From contig KL647289.1 in NCBI GenBank assembly GCA_000727475.1, positions 3,782,630-3,846,629 on the forward strand: 64,000 nt of DNA, written 5' to 3'. This document shows positions 28,901-62,898 of the stretch, piece by piece. Position 1 is the stretch's first letter. Each line of letters starts with the position of its first letter. The DNA is from Sarcocystis neurona (Eukaryota > Apicomplexa > Conoidasida > Eucoccidiorida > Sarcocystidae). The translations under genes were made by a program, and so were the position numbers. The notes beneath the pieces are model-generated. The model was given only the letters and a program-made list of their open reading frames with translations, did not search any database and had not been told where the DNA came from.

Positions 28901-31900
28901 ACTACGCGTCTGTGTGGCGGTGTTCGCACGTATTTCTGGTAGCCTGCAGTGTAGAAGAGTAGGGCAGCATCGCAGGTAGTATTCTGTATGGAACCACAAC
29001 AGCAGCAGCCTGACAGTGACCACGGGAGGACGACACGAGTTTTGCAGTCCACTCGTTGGGTTGTACGCCTCCCCAACAGCTCCGCAACGTGTGGAGCTTT
29101 AGCAGCACAGACGACTCTTGTATGTGCACGACGAGTGTAACGCGGCTGCAACGCGGTGGCCGAGCCCCTCAATACAACAGCAGCAGCACAGGCTGACAAC
29201 AGCAGCCCGACCAGCACGTGTGGCACACCCTGTGCGACAGCTCCACGAGCAGCGAAGCAGCAACCCCCACGGCAACGCGCACTGGCATCCCCTTCGGCCA
29301 CGAGCCGCGCCGTTGATAGGATTGAAACTCCAAGAGCCGGAAACCACAGTACCGTAAGCACGACTGGGAGACCACAAGAACGTAGAGCATCGCCGTCGCA
29401 GCAGTCACGGCGTGACGGCAGCAGCGCCAGTAGTCGAGTAGCGGCTGAGGCTGCTGTGCAGTAGAAAGGCAGCAGCTGTATAGCCTTTGCTCCCCCGGGT
29501 GGCCGCAACAACAGCGGCCGTGTTAGCACCACATCGATAGAAACGGCTCCTGTGGTATGGAGGCACCGGCACAAGACCCGCGGCGGAAGGGCGCAGCACT
29601 TCACGTGTAGGACAGCAGCACAAGTGCCAAAGGAACACAGCAGGAGCAAATCAGCAGCAGATGGCGGCGTTGGCAAATCAGAACAGCGTAGCGCGAGTCG
29701 CGGCCGCAGCACGAAGAGGAACCGCAGGTACACACCTGCGAGCAGCGTACCAGCCAGGCACTACTAAGCGCACGCACGGATGTGTGGACAGAAGTCGGGG
29801 TTTCTTTCATCTTCAGGGGAGTCACGCAAGTGCGCGTGCAAGAATTAGAGACAGAAGACGAAGCAAATTACGGAGGGGAATGTAAAAACAGATGGAAAAG
29901 GAGGCGTTTTCTGTGTAGGGGTGCGGGAGGTACAGTTACGTCCGTTGCGTTCTCTTGCAATGTATGCTACCAGGCGCGCTACCGTGCACTACCGCTGGGG
30001 TAGACGGGGAGCAGCTACATGGCAGAGCAGAAAAAGAGCAGCGGAACCACGTACTGCAGCACCAACGCAGCGAGCAGCAGGAGCAGCAGTGCTGTGGGTG
30101 GCAGCATTTGTGTGGGTGGCATCGTCAACACCACAGCAGGGGCAGCAGCAAACAGAGGCGGCGGACCGCATGACCATTTCGTGGTGCTGCAGTTGCTTTG
30201 GCAGCAACTCCCGCGCTGCCGCAGCTGCTGTTGCTCCTGCAGCTGCGCGTGCTGCTTACTGCTGTTGCCGTTGCAGGCGCAGCTGTGCTGCAGCCGCTCC
30301 TGCTGCTGTTGCCGCTGCTGCTGTTGTGCTTGCCGCTCCTACAACAGCATCAGAAAACGCTTCGTCAGACGTCTTTTCTGGCGGCCGTTGCTGCTGCTGC
30401 GTGGCACTAACGCAGCAGCAGCACTTCTCTCCCTTTCCTCTCTTTGTTCTCCTTACCAGCAGAAGCAGCAGCTCTTTTTGTGTACGCCGGAGTTCCATCC
30501 CCCTGGTAGGCGTGCGATACGGGCGAACACCACCACCACCACCCACTGTTGCTGCTGCTGTTAGTTGTTCTTGTGTTGTTTCTTCCCCTGCAGCGGGTGG
30601 CGGTCTGCCATTGGTGCTGCCCTTCCAGCTGGTGCACTTGCTGCCCGTTGTTCTCTCTTCTTCACGTCTGCCGGGCGCGCGTGCGTCTGTCTTCGTCCCC
30701 CCTCGCAGAAAATTTTCGACAGCAGCGGCAACGCGGCGGCAACAGCGTTAACAGGAGCAGTACGCGCACCTGCACCAGCAGCTGCAGTCTCAGCTACAGC
30801 ACCACTAGCAGTTTTAGCGCACTTCCATCCCCCGCCGCCCTTACCCCTCGTAGAACGGCATTCAGCTGAGGGAACGGCAGAAGTGGGAGCAACGGAAGCA
30901 AAGGTGGCGGAGAGAAGAGAGAGAAGCCCGCAGCGCGCAGGATGGGCCCCTCTCCCGTACCTTCTCGCGTATAAGAAACTGTGCCACATCCCCTTCCCGT
31001 GGAGTACCCCACCGACTCAAGGATTGCACTACTACAGCAAAAACGGCACTCTTTCGGGAGCAACAGGAGATAACAGCGGGTTGTCGGGCGCCGAGCGGCA
31101 GCAACAGCACAAGCACGCACCACCCCCCACCCCATCGACAGCGGCAATGAGAATAATAGGACTGCAGAAACAGGAGCAGCACGAGAGCCGCGGTAGCAGT
31201 GCCAACGCGAGCAGCGTAAAGGAGCAAGGGTGCCTTGCCGAGCACTAGGGTCTGTTCCCCGTCTTGGAGAAGACTCTGACGAGCGGCTTCTGACCCCCGG
31301 CGTCAGGATCCTCTCCCGTGGGGCAGTCTCAACACAGCGCATAAATACCCTGCTGTTCTCGTTTTGCCTCGGTCTGCCGTATCTGGTCTCACGTGGACCT
31401 CATCTGCGGACGGACTCCCCCTTTGTCCCGGTGGCTCGACCTCGACCGCTGTCTTCCGCCTGCCGAGGCTGCATGCGGCGCGTGTGGCTTCGGCACCATA
31501 CGGCACAAGGTGCAGCAGGCCGGGGGCGGTTGATGCTCAGCTTGCGGCTGCAGCAGCAGCGGCAGGGGCACAAGGAAACCACTTACATTGTCAGCGGGCG
31601 CGTCTGCGTGGACGAATACATGTGACCGTCTGCAGACGTAGGCTTATAGGACTTTGTATGCGGCTAGGGTCAGCGTCAATTCCCCGTCTGTCTTTTTCAG
31701 CTGTCTATGGAGACGGAGCGCCTGGGCGGGGCAGGCTTCTGGGTCGTGACACGCACGGGAGCCCGGGGGAAAGGCCTCGTGAGTGCTGAAGATATACCGT
31801 CAACTCTGCGGTTCTTCGTTTTTGCCGTCTCGCCTGTGCCAGTTGACGTACTCGTGGGACGTGCAGATTCTGGACGTACGAAGCTGGGCGTGTATAGCAG

Positions 31901-33929
31901 TATGTGCGTGTCCTTGCGTGGACGTGGAGCCAGGTGATAATCTACGCGTGCAGGCGACGTTTTATGTTTGAGTATGGAAGTAGTCCACGTCCTTGCGTAG
32001 ACCCGGAGCCCGTGGCGCACGGCTGCGTCTCTGGGTGGATACGTGGGGTGCGGACTGCGGAGGCGTGAGTGGGGTGGGGTGCGGACTGCCGAGGCGTGAA
32101 GCCTTGGCTGCAGCAGCAAGCAGGTCCGCCGGCGCAGCAGCCACAGCAGAGACCGAGGCAGCGGCAGAAGCGTATGCGTGTGGTGAACCGCGTCAGGAGC
32201 ACGAGTTCGGGAGGATGCGAGGCGCGTGAGGAGAGGCACAGCTGCAGCAGCGAGGGGGACACAGCAGCCGCAGCTGCAGCAAACAAGGAGGCTGCGATTG
32301 CGGCTACACAGGAGTCGTGCGTGTAGGAGCTGCTCTGCGGCAGTGGCTTCTGCGCCAAACAGGCCGACGATCTGCAGCAGCTCTGGCCGAGGAACGGCCG
32401 GTGTGACGGCTTTCAGGCGTGGCCACAGCGCTTTTGTGTGGGGGTTGAGGCCTGGCGGCTGCTCGCGACGCGACCTTGGTCCTATCAGTAACAGCAGCAA
32501 CCTCTGTGTTGCTCCCTGTGTGTACGACGAGCAGGAAATCGAGGAGATCTCCTTGGGCGGGTCTCACGTGGTATCAGTATATGTACTGGCAAAGGCCCAC
32601 AGGGCGATATCGCTGTGCTGCTGCGTTTTCGTCCTGCGCCTGGAGGGTCTTTTCCCGCCGCAGTAAGACGCGCACTTTGTGGTCGCAGGCACACCAGCTG
32701 CATGCGTGCTCGTGGCAGCAACGAATCTCAGCAGTTTTGCTGCAGTCCCACCGTATAAACAAGAGCAGCGGCAGCAGCCCTTCTGCTGCGCGGCTGCTGC
32801 CGCAGCTCAGCGGCAGCAACAGGAAGAGCGGTGAATCCACTGCAGCGACTGTGTGCGCAGCCGGGGTAGCGGCACTGCCACGAACTTTCAGCGTCACCAG
32901 CAGCAGTTAACGAGCAGCAGCGCTGCTGCGGCGTCTACGAGAGCAGCCCAACAACACCTGCTGCTGCAACAGGTCACTGCTGCTGTAGACGATGTGTGGG
33001 ATGCAGCGGTCAAGAAAGCAGCTCCATACTACGTCCTGCGCTGCGACTGCGAGAGAGCTGCGCTGTCACTGACGGCAGCACCGCAAGGGTGTGTCTGTTG
33101 TTGCTGCAGCCGTCCCGTGTAACAGAAATTTGCCGGTCAGCGCCAGCGCTGCAAGGCGCCCGCCGCATGTGCTGCTGGCAGTTTGAAGAGGAAGAGGTGG
33201 AGAAGAGATGACTGTTTCTCTCGCGGGAACAGCGTCGACTGGTGCTCGTCTGCGACGCACTTGGTGTCGCCTGCGAACCTCGTTGCGTAGCTACAGCTGC
33301 TGCTGCTTTGCCCCAAACATCAGCAAGACACATACATGTGCAACATGCGTATATATAGAGTGGCCACGTATACACATATATATATATACGCACATTTGGG
33401 AGTATGTGGGTTTGCGTCAGAACTGCGACACATATTTCTAAGTGTGTGTACGTGACCGTCTCTGCATCGTGGCCTATAGATATGCATGTATCTGCCCGTA
33501 TATTGCGACATATATGTTGTGTGGCCATCGTCTGTACATGGTAGGGACATATTAGGTGATTTACGCGGTGGCAGATACGGTCCTATGCTGTGTGTGCTGC
33601 GGCTGCGGTTGTTTTCTTCTGGTGCTGCAGCGACAAGAAGTCGGCACCATTTCGTGGAGTACGTCAGCAGCAACAGGCGTCACTTGTCGGACAGCTGCTG
33701 CTGCCACGCACACGTCGTGCGCCCGGATCGAAGATCTCGCTGTTTCGCGGGTCTCTTCGCTTTTTGCTTCCTGCTTCCGCATCTTCCTCTGCACTTTCTT
33801 CTGCTTCTAGGCCCTCATTTTCTTCTTCTTGTCGAAGAGCCAACAGCACTGCTGCTCCAGCGGGCCGTGGCGCGTCTGACCAGCAGAACTCCTGCTGTTG
33901 CCGATGCTACATATCGTCATAGCAGCTGA
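6635..33929 (+). CDS. Giant multi-exon WD40-repeat protein gene (exon structure partly resolved)
   Basis: A chain of plus-strand coding blocks encodes recurrent WD40 signatures, for example HTGAINALTFH, FTGSADRCVKVWF, FCGATDGSVLALD-like, GFVTGHEDGDVRFW, ILSCGYDGRLSIFEL, FFTGSADRTVRVW and VNTRGNSILQWTLD. Such proteins fold as beta-propellers and scaffold complexes; the partner here is unknown. The start is the ATG at 6635, directly preceded by an in-frame TAA. Blocks with good splice sites: 6635-7910, 8005-8133, 9737-10552, 12520-12621, 12693-13011, 13866-14190, 15317-15466, 16132-16497, 18183-18511, 22930-23187, 24903-25040, 25868-25975, 27528-27861, 27911-28352, 29817-29961, 31701-31778, 31843-31899 and 33811-33929. 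Phases agree across 7910/8005, 8133/9737, 18511/22930, 23187/24903, 27861/27911, 28352/29817, 29961/31701 and 31778/31843. Phases do not close around 10552-15317, 16497-18183 and 25040-27528, so exons are missing or misplaced there. Two adjacent genes cannot be excluded, and the 3' end is the least certain part. A cilium-associated WDR family is possible, since coccidian microgametes are flagellated, but this is not shown. Confidence 0.7.
8005..8133 (+). CDS. WD40 gene, exon 2
   Basis: An acceptor TGTCTGCAG lies just before 8005 and a GTAACA donor follows 8133. The exon is phase 1 at both ends, so it joins exon 1 and the 9737 exon in frame. It encodes FKRRDTRNYIPVEALWPAVD and continues to ELFSRG. 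The frame stays open to 8264, so a later donor is possible. Confidence 0.6.
9737..10552 (+). CDS. WD40 gene, exon 3 (WD repeats with Ser/Asn-rich loop)
   Basis: The acceptor GTGCTGCAG precedes 9737 and a GTAAGG donor follows 10552. The encoded segment has TKLVLSNKKVWYDAL, then the WD-like YLYCGATDGSVLALD, a low-complexity Asn/Ser/Gly loop of about 110 residues, and further strands ending in LLLVGDDGGNLSFYNVYSRE. A 1.6-kb intron precedes it. No other coding sequence was recognised in that intron. Confidence 0.85.
11215..11456. repeat. 121-bp tandem duplication, two copies, inside an intron
   Basis: Copies start at 11215 and 11336. Shared blocks include CACATATGGGC/TACATATGGGC, TATTTCACGA, AAGCATTTA and GTCCACACGAATCTT. 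Divergence is moderate. The duplication is intronic in the WD40 gene. Confidence 0.85.
12520..12621 (+). CDS. WD40 gene, candidate exon
   Basis: Flanked by CATGCAG| and |GTGAGT, 34 codons, phase 0 at both ends. It encodes VLVCTAHEFIVVDIVEAINE and onward, with propeller-strand character. A problem: the preceding exon ends in phase 1, so an undetected exon would be required, and the opposite strand also has a long open frame (12121-12609). Treat as tentative. Confidence 0.45.
12693..13011 (+). CDS. WD40 gene, candidate exon
   Basis: An open frame encodes IELLAMNTAQLNVYSIQPWG and continues through GIAILFQSLRLSPSDKLFTS to a GTGAGT donor near 13012. The acceptor at CTCCAG|CA (exon start 12693) is phase 1 and could join exon 9737-10552 directly, skipping 12520-12621. 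An alternative acceptor at 12701 is phase 0. An internal GTAAGG at 12792 may end the exon early. Confidence 0.5.
13866..14190 (+). CDS. WD40 gene, candidate exon block
   Basis: The acceptor GCCCAG precedes 13866. The frame reads VMVAPDRDFAGLLVCTGTV and then a WD-type turn, YLYSTGDDHSIRV, near 13980. It then either continues or splices out a pyrimidine-rich stretch ending CCTTGCAG at about 14061. The following ESGQDTAVKELTIFPFPGN segment is coding-like. The 3' boundary is not resolved. A small upstream coding block (about 13691-13800, ending at GTAAGG) may belong to the same gene. Confidence 0.55.
15317..15466 (+). CDS. WD40 gene, exon with GHEDGDVRFW repeat
   Basis: Acceptor GGTGTCAG, donor AAAG|GTAACA; 150 nt, phase 1 at both ends. 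It encodes a blade ending in FVTGHEDGDVRFWTSKEFF, a near-canonical WD40 motif. Confidence 0.8.
16132..16497 (+). CDS. WD40 gene, exon with GYDGRLSIFEL repeat
   Basis: An in-frame TAG at 16129 is removed if CCATAG is the acceptor (exon start 16132). The donor GTAAGG follows 16497, phase 0. It encodes NRFDLVLFLTPLGQRLHTNS, an Arg/Ser/Gly-rich loop, then IQILSCGYDGRLSIFELRID. The last part is a typical outer strand and turn of a WD blade. Confidence 0.75.
18183..18511 (+). CDS. WD40 gene, exon ending in FFTG
   Basis: Encodes a Thr/Ser-rich start, LLQRLVLENHPLLLMKATDS, then FFVAVLAAGHVECVWCTLLT and CCVAFHNHNAFFTG. The donor ACAG|GTACGT is consensus and phase 1. It joins to 22930 to give FFTG-SADRTVRVW, an archetypal WD40 motif split inside its glycine codon. 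The 5' boundary could instead be a nearby upstream AG. Confidence 0.8.
18512..22929 (+). other. 4.4-kb intron of the WD40 gene
   Basis: No exon with domain character was found on either strand. The interval holds an 89-bp duplication (18999 onward), a compositionally different island (19740-21060) and a duplicated 3' splice region (22815-22929). Its existence is inferred from the exact in-phase join of FFTG to SADRTVRVW. Confidence 0.6.
18999..19165. repeat. 89-bp tandem duplication, two copies
   Basis: Copies begin GCTTAAAGTGCG at 18999 and GCTTCAGGTGCG at 19088. Both contain TATGTCTTC or CATGTCTTC, then GTGCACACAGATG. Intronic. Confidence 0.8.
22815..22930. repeat. 73-bp duplication of a 3' splice-site region
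   Basis: GTGTGTCAGCCTTC begins at 22815 and again at 22888, each followed by a pyrimidine tract and CAACAG. The downstream CAACAG|GC is the acceptor used for the SADRTVRVW exon. The upstream CAACAG is an identical-looking acceptor 73 bp earlier. Confidence 0.8.
22930..23187 (+). CDS. WD40 gene, exon starting SADRTVRVW
   Basis: Encodes SADRTVRVWTVEPSQCIHEI, then SGAFWASMTWAGDISVWDTK and ESLKHLFIGT. These are two clear WD blades with Trp-Asp-type ends. Donor ACAG|GTGAAG, phase 1. Splicing to 24903 restores HLFIGTDNGVILTT, a natural blade. The unspliced frame runs on to 23399 with no WD character, supporting the donor. Confidence 0.85.
24903..25040 (+). CDS. WD40 gene, exon DNGVILTTPLPS
   Basis: Acceptor GTCCTACAG, donor GACT|GTGAGT; phase 1 at both ends. 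It completes the LFIGTDNGVI strand and continues with LTVIEKGRVTVGGVSFRETE and a Glu/Lys-rich end. It lies immediately after a run of TATATACATATATA repeats. Confidence 0.75.
25201..25433 (+). CDS. WD40 gene, candidate exon VRCIAIHPSQ
   Basis: After an AACTGCAG acceptor the frame encodes VSVRCIAIHPSQRHV, then HTGPVRVYN and VVVPASHDLRSS, all reminiscent of WD strands. Donors GTATCT (25419) or GTGAGG (25434) follow. The needed phase (2) does not match the preceding exon (1), so boundaries or frame are uncertain. Confidence 0.4.
25868..25975 (+). CDS. WD40 gene, exon with RGNSILQWTLD
   Basis: The acceptor CATCTGCAG leads to AESFTVNTRGNSILQWTLDT, a good WD40 outer-strand motif, and the frame runs to a GTAGGC donor. 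Only short frames lie between 25976 and 27527, where more exons are probably hidden. Confidence 0.65.
27528..27861 (+). CDS. WD40 gene, exon (no clear WD motif)
   Basis: A pyrimidine-rich tract ending ACCGTAG precedes 27528. The encoded segment includes MQHVVVLLPTPEESGVFME, ATLYRNYVVDSADATLSENF and QYASLHDDVHAQYILAAASL. Donor G|GTTAGT, phase 1. The following intron would be only 49 nt, and the next exon (27911) starts in matching phase. Confidence 0.6.
27911..28352 (+). CDS. WD40 gene, exon (Ser/Tyr/Ala-rich, VTTLLHVANSRLDVYAS)
   Basis: Opens with a GCA run, then a Ser/Thr/Tyr-rich stretch. AHVTTLLHVANSRLDVYASA has propeller-strand character. It ends in a Ser/Arg/Ala-rich region at a consensus donor CG|GTGAGG, phase 2, which matches the exon at 29817. 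Confidence 0.6.
28353..29816 (+). other. CAG-rich intron candidate in the WD40 gene
   Basis: This stretch is dense in CAG/GCA triplets and gives long open frames on both strands, including a 279-codon minus-strand frame (28894-29733) of Leu/Cys/Arg character. None shows a domain. It is treated as intronic because 28352 and 29817 join in phase across it. Part of it could instead be low-complexity coding sequence. Confidence 0.4.
29817..29961 (+). CDS. WD40 gene, exon ending GGTVTSVAFSCN
   Basis: Acceptor TTTCATCTTCAG with a good pyrimidine tract. Encodes VTQVRVQELETEDEANYGG, a basic KNRWKRRRF stretch, then GGTVTSVAFSCN, a classic WD40 inner strand. Donor GTATGC after 29961, phase 0. Joining to 31701 and 31843 gives one complete blade. 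Confidence 0.7.
29962..31700 (+). other. Low-complexity CAG/CTG-rich intron candidate
   Basis: Contains blocks of CTG (30185-30430) and CAG triplets, giving overlapping long open frames on both strands (up to 276 codons) made of Cys/Ala/Ser/Arg. No domain, and neighbouring exons join in phase across it. Confidence 0.4.
31701..31778 (+). CDS. WD40 gene, exon (26 codons)
   Basis: Acceptor CTTTTTCAG, donor CTC|GTGAGT. Encodes GGAGFWVVTRTGARGKGL, phase 0 at both ends. A 64-nt intron with a clear pyrimidine tract follows. Confidence 0.75.
31843..31899 (+). CDS. WD40 gene, exon TYSWDVQILDVRSW (19 codons)
   Basis: Acceptor CTGTGCCAG, donor GCA|GTATGT. Encodes LTYSWDVQILDVRSWACIA, completing the blade begun by GGTVTSVAFSCN. 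Phase 0. Confidence 0.75.
32045..32104. repeat. 31-bp imperfect tandem duplication
   Basis: GGGGTGCGGACTGC starts at 32045 and at 32076, each followed by GAGGCGTGA. A second partial duplication (CCTTGCGT, GGAGCC) relates 31911 to 31990. Confidence 0.7.
32498..33124 (+). CDS. WD40 gene, unresolved 3' coding blocks
   Basis: Three coding-like blocks lie here. About 32498-32662 ends at GTAAGA, with competing frames: one has EQEIEEISLGGSHVVSVYV, another has GRVSRGISICTGKG. From 32689, after GTCGCAG, comes ACVLVAATNLSSFAAVPPYK, running into Gln/Ala repeats with a TGA at about 32833. At 32890-33100, HLLLQQVTAAVDDVWDAAVK continues to YYVLRCDCERAALSL. Frames are not connected with confidence, and one block may contain the true stop codon. 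Confidence 0.4.
33811..33929 (+). CDS. Probable terminal exon of the WD40 gene
   Basis: A strong pyrimidine tract ending CTTCTAG precedes 33811. The frame reads PHFLLLVEEPTALLLQRAVA, then TSRTPAVADATYRHSS and stop TGA at 33927. The downstream sequence turns into GTATAC-type non-coding DNA, consistent with the gene end. The upstream exon it joins is not established. Confidence 0.5.
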
Positions 33930-59561
<25,632 letters not shown>

Positions 59562-59719
59562 TTCTGTGTGAACATGTATATATATGAATCATGGTAATCT
59601 TTGTCTGCGTGACACCGTAATCCGCCAGCTACTGTATACTACGAGAGCATGTACGAGGCACGTGTTTAGAAAACTAGTTACAGGCGTATACGTTACCAGT
59701 GTGCCTGTTTATTCTACAG

Positions 59720-60285
59720 TGGGGTCGTTTCAGCAAATCTTGTGTACCCACACACCGCCAGAATTGAGAGTAGTCCTTGACGGAAGGAGTGGACAATACG
59801 TTCAGTAAACAAACGTTCCCTGCCGTAGGAATTTGCGACGTGCTGTTTCAGCAGCATATCAGTGAATTTTTTCTGGAACCTGTGATTCACGAACTTGTTT
59901 GCGTATTCATGTATGTACACGATTTTGAATGCATGCGGGGATGCGCCCTGTATATCAGCGCGTGTTTGGGGATGCGTCGCACGTGTGAACTGCAGGATGG
60001 CAGCAAGATATGATGATGACACCGCCGCAGCAGTGGCACGCAGACGAGTCCACTGCTGCATTTGAATCATTGTCGTCTGAGCCGCGCCACCACCAACAGC
60101 TGATTCAAGTGGAGGCGCAGCACGATGGCTTCAGCAGAGTGCAGCAGCACTTTTTTGAGAAAGATCAGCGAGAAAAGCTGAAGCAGCAGCTTCTGAGACA
60201 GCAAGAGGACCTCACACGCCTCCTCGGCAAAGCCCAACAGCAGTTTCAGCAACAGCAACACCAGGTCCAGCAGCAGCAACAGTGA
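59720..60285 (+). CDS. Coding-like blocks downstream of the kinase tail
   Basis: Three blocks look coding. From 59720, after TTCTACAG: GSFQQILCTHTPPELRVVLD, to a TAA at 59806. From 59829, after CCGTAG: ICDVLFQQHISEFFLEPVIH. From 59996, after CTGCAG: TPPQQWHADESTAAFESL, then an amphipathic Gln-rich helix (KQQLLRQQEDLTRLLGKAQQ), with a stop at 60283. 59720, 59829 and 59996 all start in phase 1, so only one of them can directly follow 59529. They may be alternative 3' exons of the kinase tail or part of another gene. Confidence 0.45.
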
Positions 60286-60659
60286 AGCTGGAGCGCTTGT
60301 TGCTGCAGGACGAAAAGCACTCACAACAGGAGAAACCGCATGGTCGAAAACCAGCAGCGGCGGTAAAAGCCGGATCCGCAGCAGCTGAAGCAACCGCGGC
60401 TTTCGATGTAGTGCTAGCGGCTGGAGGAAGAGCTGAGCTGGCAGCGGGAGCAGTAGTTGTCGTAGCAGTCACCAACCAGCAATAGTGGCAGCTGCGAGAA
60501 CTTCAGGCGTCCGAACAACAGCTGCGGCGGTGCAGCAGTGTCTGGAAGCAGTGCCGCAACAGCGTAAGCTGGGATTGAGTTTCTTTTTAGCAGTACTTTA
60601 CGGAGAATAAGAAGCGTCAGAAATTGTAGCTTGCCTGGAAAGCAGGTCAGTATAGTTAA

Positions 60660-61046
60660 ATGGCAGATGTGGCATCCGAGCAGTTTCAGCGTGGGGCCGT
60701 ATCTCAAAGGCGCACTATCAGTTCTGTGCGTGCAACAACAGGGGGTACCGCAGCAGCAGGTACTCTTGCTTCAAAACCAGATAGCGTACGGTCGGTACGG
60801 CAGAAGTGCCTACAGATGCAGCTGGAGGAGGACGCGAACGGTGCACAGCGAGAATATGTGGGTGCTCGAACCGTTCGTCATTCGGCGCTTTATACGGCTT
60901 ACTGTCCCTGCTTCTTCAAAACGCGGCTTTCGCAGTTTCCCCATCGTCTTCGACCACGTATGTTCTTAGAATGCCTGCATACGCCGCAGTCCGGTGGTGG
61001 CTGCAGTTGTCCATCTCAGGACGTCGTATGTGAGTCTGGTATCTAA
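60660..61046 (+). CDS. Possible coding block of unknown affiliation
   Basis: One frame contains VRQKCLQMQLEEDANGAQRE followed by YVGARTVRHSALYTAYCPCF, which has plausible protein composition. A second plus frame over the same bases is also open. No domain is recognised and boundaries are unknown. Confidence 0.3.
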   Translation: MADVASEQFQRGAVSQRRTISSVRATTGGTAAAGTLASKPDSVRSVRQKCLQMQLEEDANGAQREYVGARTVRHSALYTAYCPCFFKTRLSQFPHRLRPRMFLECLHTPQSGGGCSCPSQDVVCESGI

Positions 61047-62430
61047 GTAAACACCCGCGTGTGTACATGTAGGTCTGTGGGATTGAATGCATGTCGCTTG
61101 CGCATATATGTGTACTGATCGATATATGTGTAGAGATGTGCCTGGCTCAGATTATCCGCAAGCATGGGTGCTTACACTTGAACGCGTAGTAGCCAGAGAA
61201 TCATTCTTCATGCTCAGCGTATGTATGAAGCCTACTTGGTTACGCACGACTGTGGAAGTGGTGGGGAAACATGCACAATAATTTGACGCTTTAATTGTAT
61301 CCATTTATGTATGCCGTACATAGGCCAGAAAGGCAGAAACACTTCGCAGATACGTGTAGCGCGTACACTTCAATTTGACTCGTTGAGGATTTAGGAGTGC
61401 ACGCATGAGTTTCGCACTTGTGATACGCGTGCATGTCCTGCGTCCTCGGTTGTTATGCTTGAGTGTCCGGTAAAGTTCTACGCATGTGTGTGCATGTGCA
61501 AATGCAGCCCGCAGCGTGTGTTTCATGCGTTATACGTATAACCCCGGTACTTCGTCGTACTTCACGGGGACGTCCGTCGTCTCTTTTCGTTTTGGAGGCA
61601 GGCGTGTGCGTGTTCATCGTGTCCGCTGTCAATTTGTGACGTCAGCGAACTTCGGCGAGCGTCGAGGAACAACGCACCTGTATAGCGCTCAATTAATTGC
61701 CTACCACGCGATACAGCGCGTTCGTGTCCCGCCAACAACGTGCTTGTCTTGCTATATGTGGAGTGGTGTTTGTGCCCGGAAGGAATGTGTGTACATATAT
61801 ATATATAGGCACACATACGCAAATAAGTTGATCGACACACCGCCAACCGCTTACAACGTATCTGGACACGGTGTACTTCCTAGGTGGAAATCCACTTCTG
61901 AAAGCGTGACTCCCTCCGTACGCTGCCGACGCTGACAATTTAGGGCGCATACAATGAACTGCATTGAGTGCTGTACGAACAGCCTTTCTCCCTCCGTAAG
62001 CTGCCGACGCCGACAATTCAGGGCGCATACAACGCACTGTATTGAGTGGTTTTTGCATCCACGTCAAGCTGCTGGGCGCCCATCACTGCCTTCTAATGTG
62101 CCCCAAAGGGAGGGCTACGGAGACGGATTTGTACGTTGCCTTTTACCGTGGAGACATCCTCGACAGTATAGAAATGACCAGACTGTCGTGATTTTGCCAT
62201 CTGGAGAATGTGTGGACGTGCCGAAAACTGCATGAGGAAACACGTAGTCCTTGTCTCGAAAGAGGCATCTTTCATTGTAAACCAGTGGAGCAACTGCTAC
62301 GTGGCAGCTCCGGCGTGGAACTGAAGTAGAAGTTTAATGAGTGGAAGGACACGCGTTGAAATATTTACTGCGTGAAAGCACGCACGAGTGGTCACGTCGA
62401 GTATGGCAGCTTTTTTACCAGTCCTCACAG
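61047..62430. other. Mostly non-coding interval
   Basis: Contains alternating GTGTAC/TATATA DNA and the 78-bp duplication. Short open frames around 62040-62290 exist on both strands without recognisable features. Confidence 0.4.
61910..62055. repeat. 78-bp tandem duplication, two copies
   Basis: CTCCCTCCGTA starts at 61910 and 61988. Both copies carry GCTGCCGACGC, GGGCGCATACAA and ATTGAGTG. Confidence 0.9.
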
Positions 62431-62619
62431 CGAAGCTCCAAGTGAATGGCAGCTGACGCGGAAAATGGCACACTGTCTTCAGCAACTGGCGAAACATTTT
62501 ACCATGTATGAGGCAAATAAGGCGCGTTTGTTTCTTCTCTGGCAGGGCCTCAGCGACTCGAGGAAACTTCATGGAGACTCAAAGAATCGTGTGCATACGC
62601 TCATTAGCCGTGAATCATC
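62431..62619 (+). CDS. Orphan exon-like block, helical
   Basis: A strong pyrimidine tract with TCCTCACAG precedes it and GTAGGT follows. The 189 nt encode EAPSEWQLTRKMAHCLQQLA then KHFTMYEANKARLFLLWQGL, phase 2 at both ends. It is predicted to be alpha-helical. The partner exons were not found. It could be the 3' end of the kinase transcription unit or a separate small gene. Confidence 0.45.
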
Positions 62620-62898
62620 GTAGGTCACGCGTCTGCATTGCCTGGGGAAACCGGTTTTACCACAGCGTACGGGGCCATACAGAAAACGGTCGAAAGTATG
62701 TTCTATGTGCTTTCCGTCTTCTACCAAACAGAGTAGTTCTTCAGATTAGTTTTGCTTCAGGATGCCGCGAGACATTACAGCTTGTACCTTATCAGAAGTT
62801 GTGCGGTTTTTTTTCCAAGTTGTGCACATGTTAACAGTCAGTAATACCGCTTTCCGGCAAACTCACAACAACAAAGCGGCAGAGTTCCTGTGCGTCCT

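Noticed and set aside
28894..29733. 279-codon minus-strand Leu/Cys/Arg-rich frame
   Set aside because: Composition is typical of reading CTG/TGC triplets out of frame. No motif, and plus-strand exons on both sides join in phase across it.
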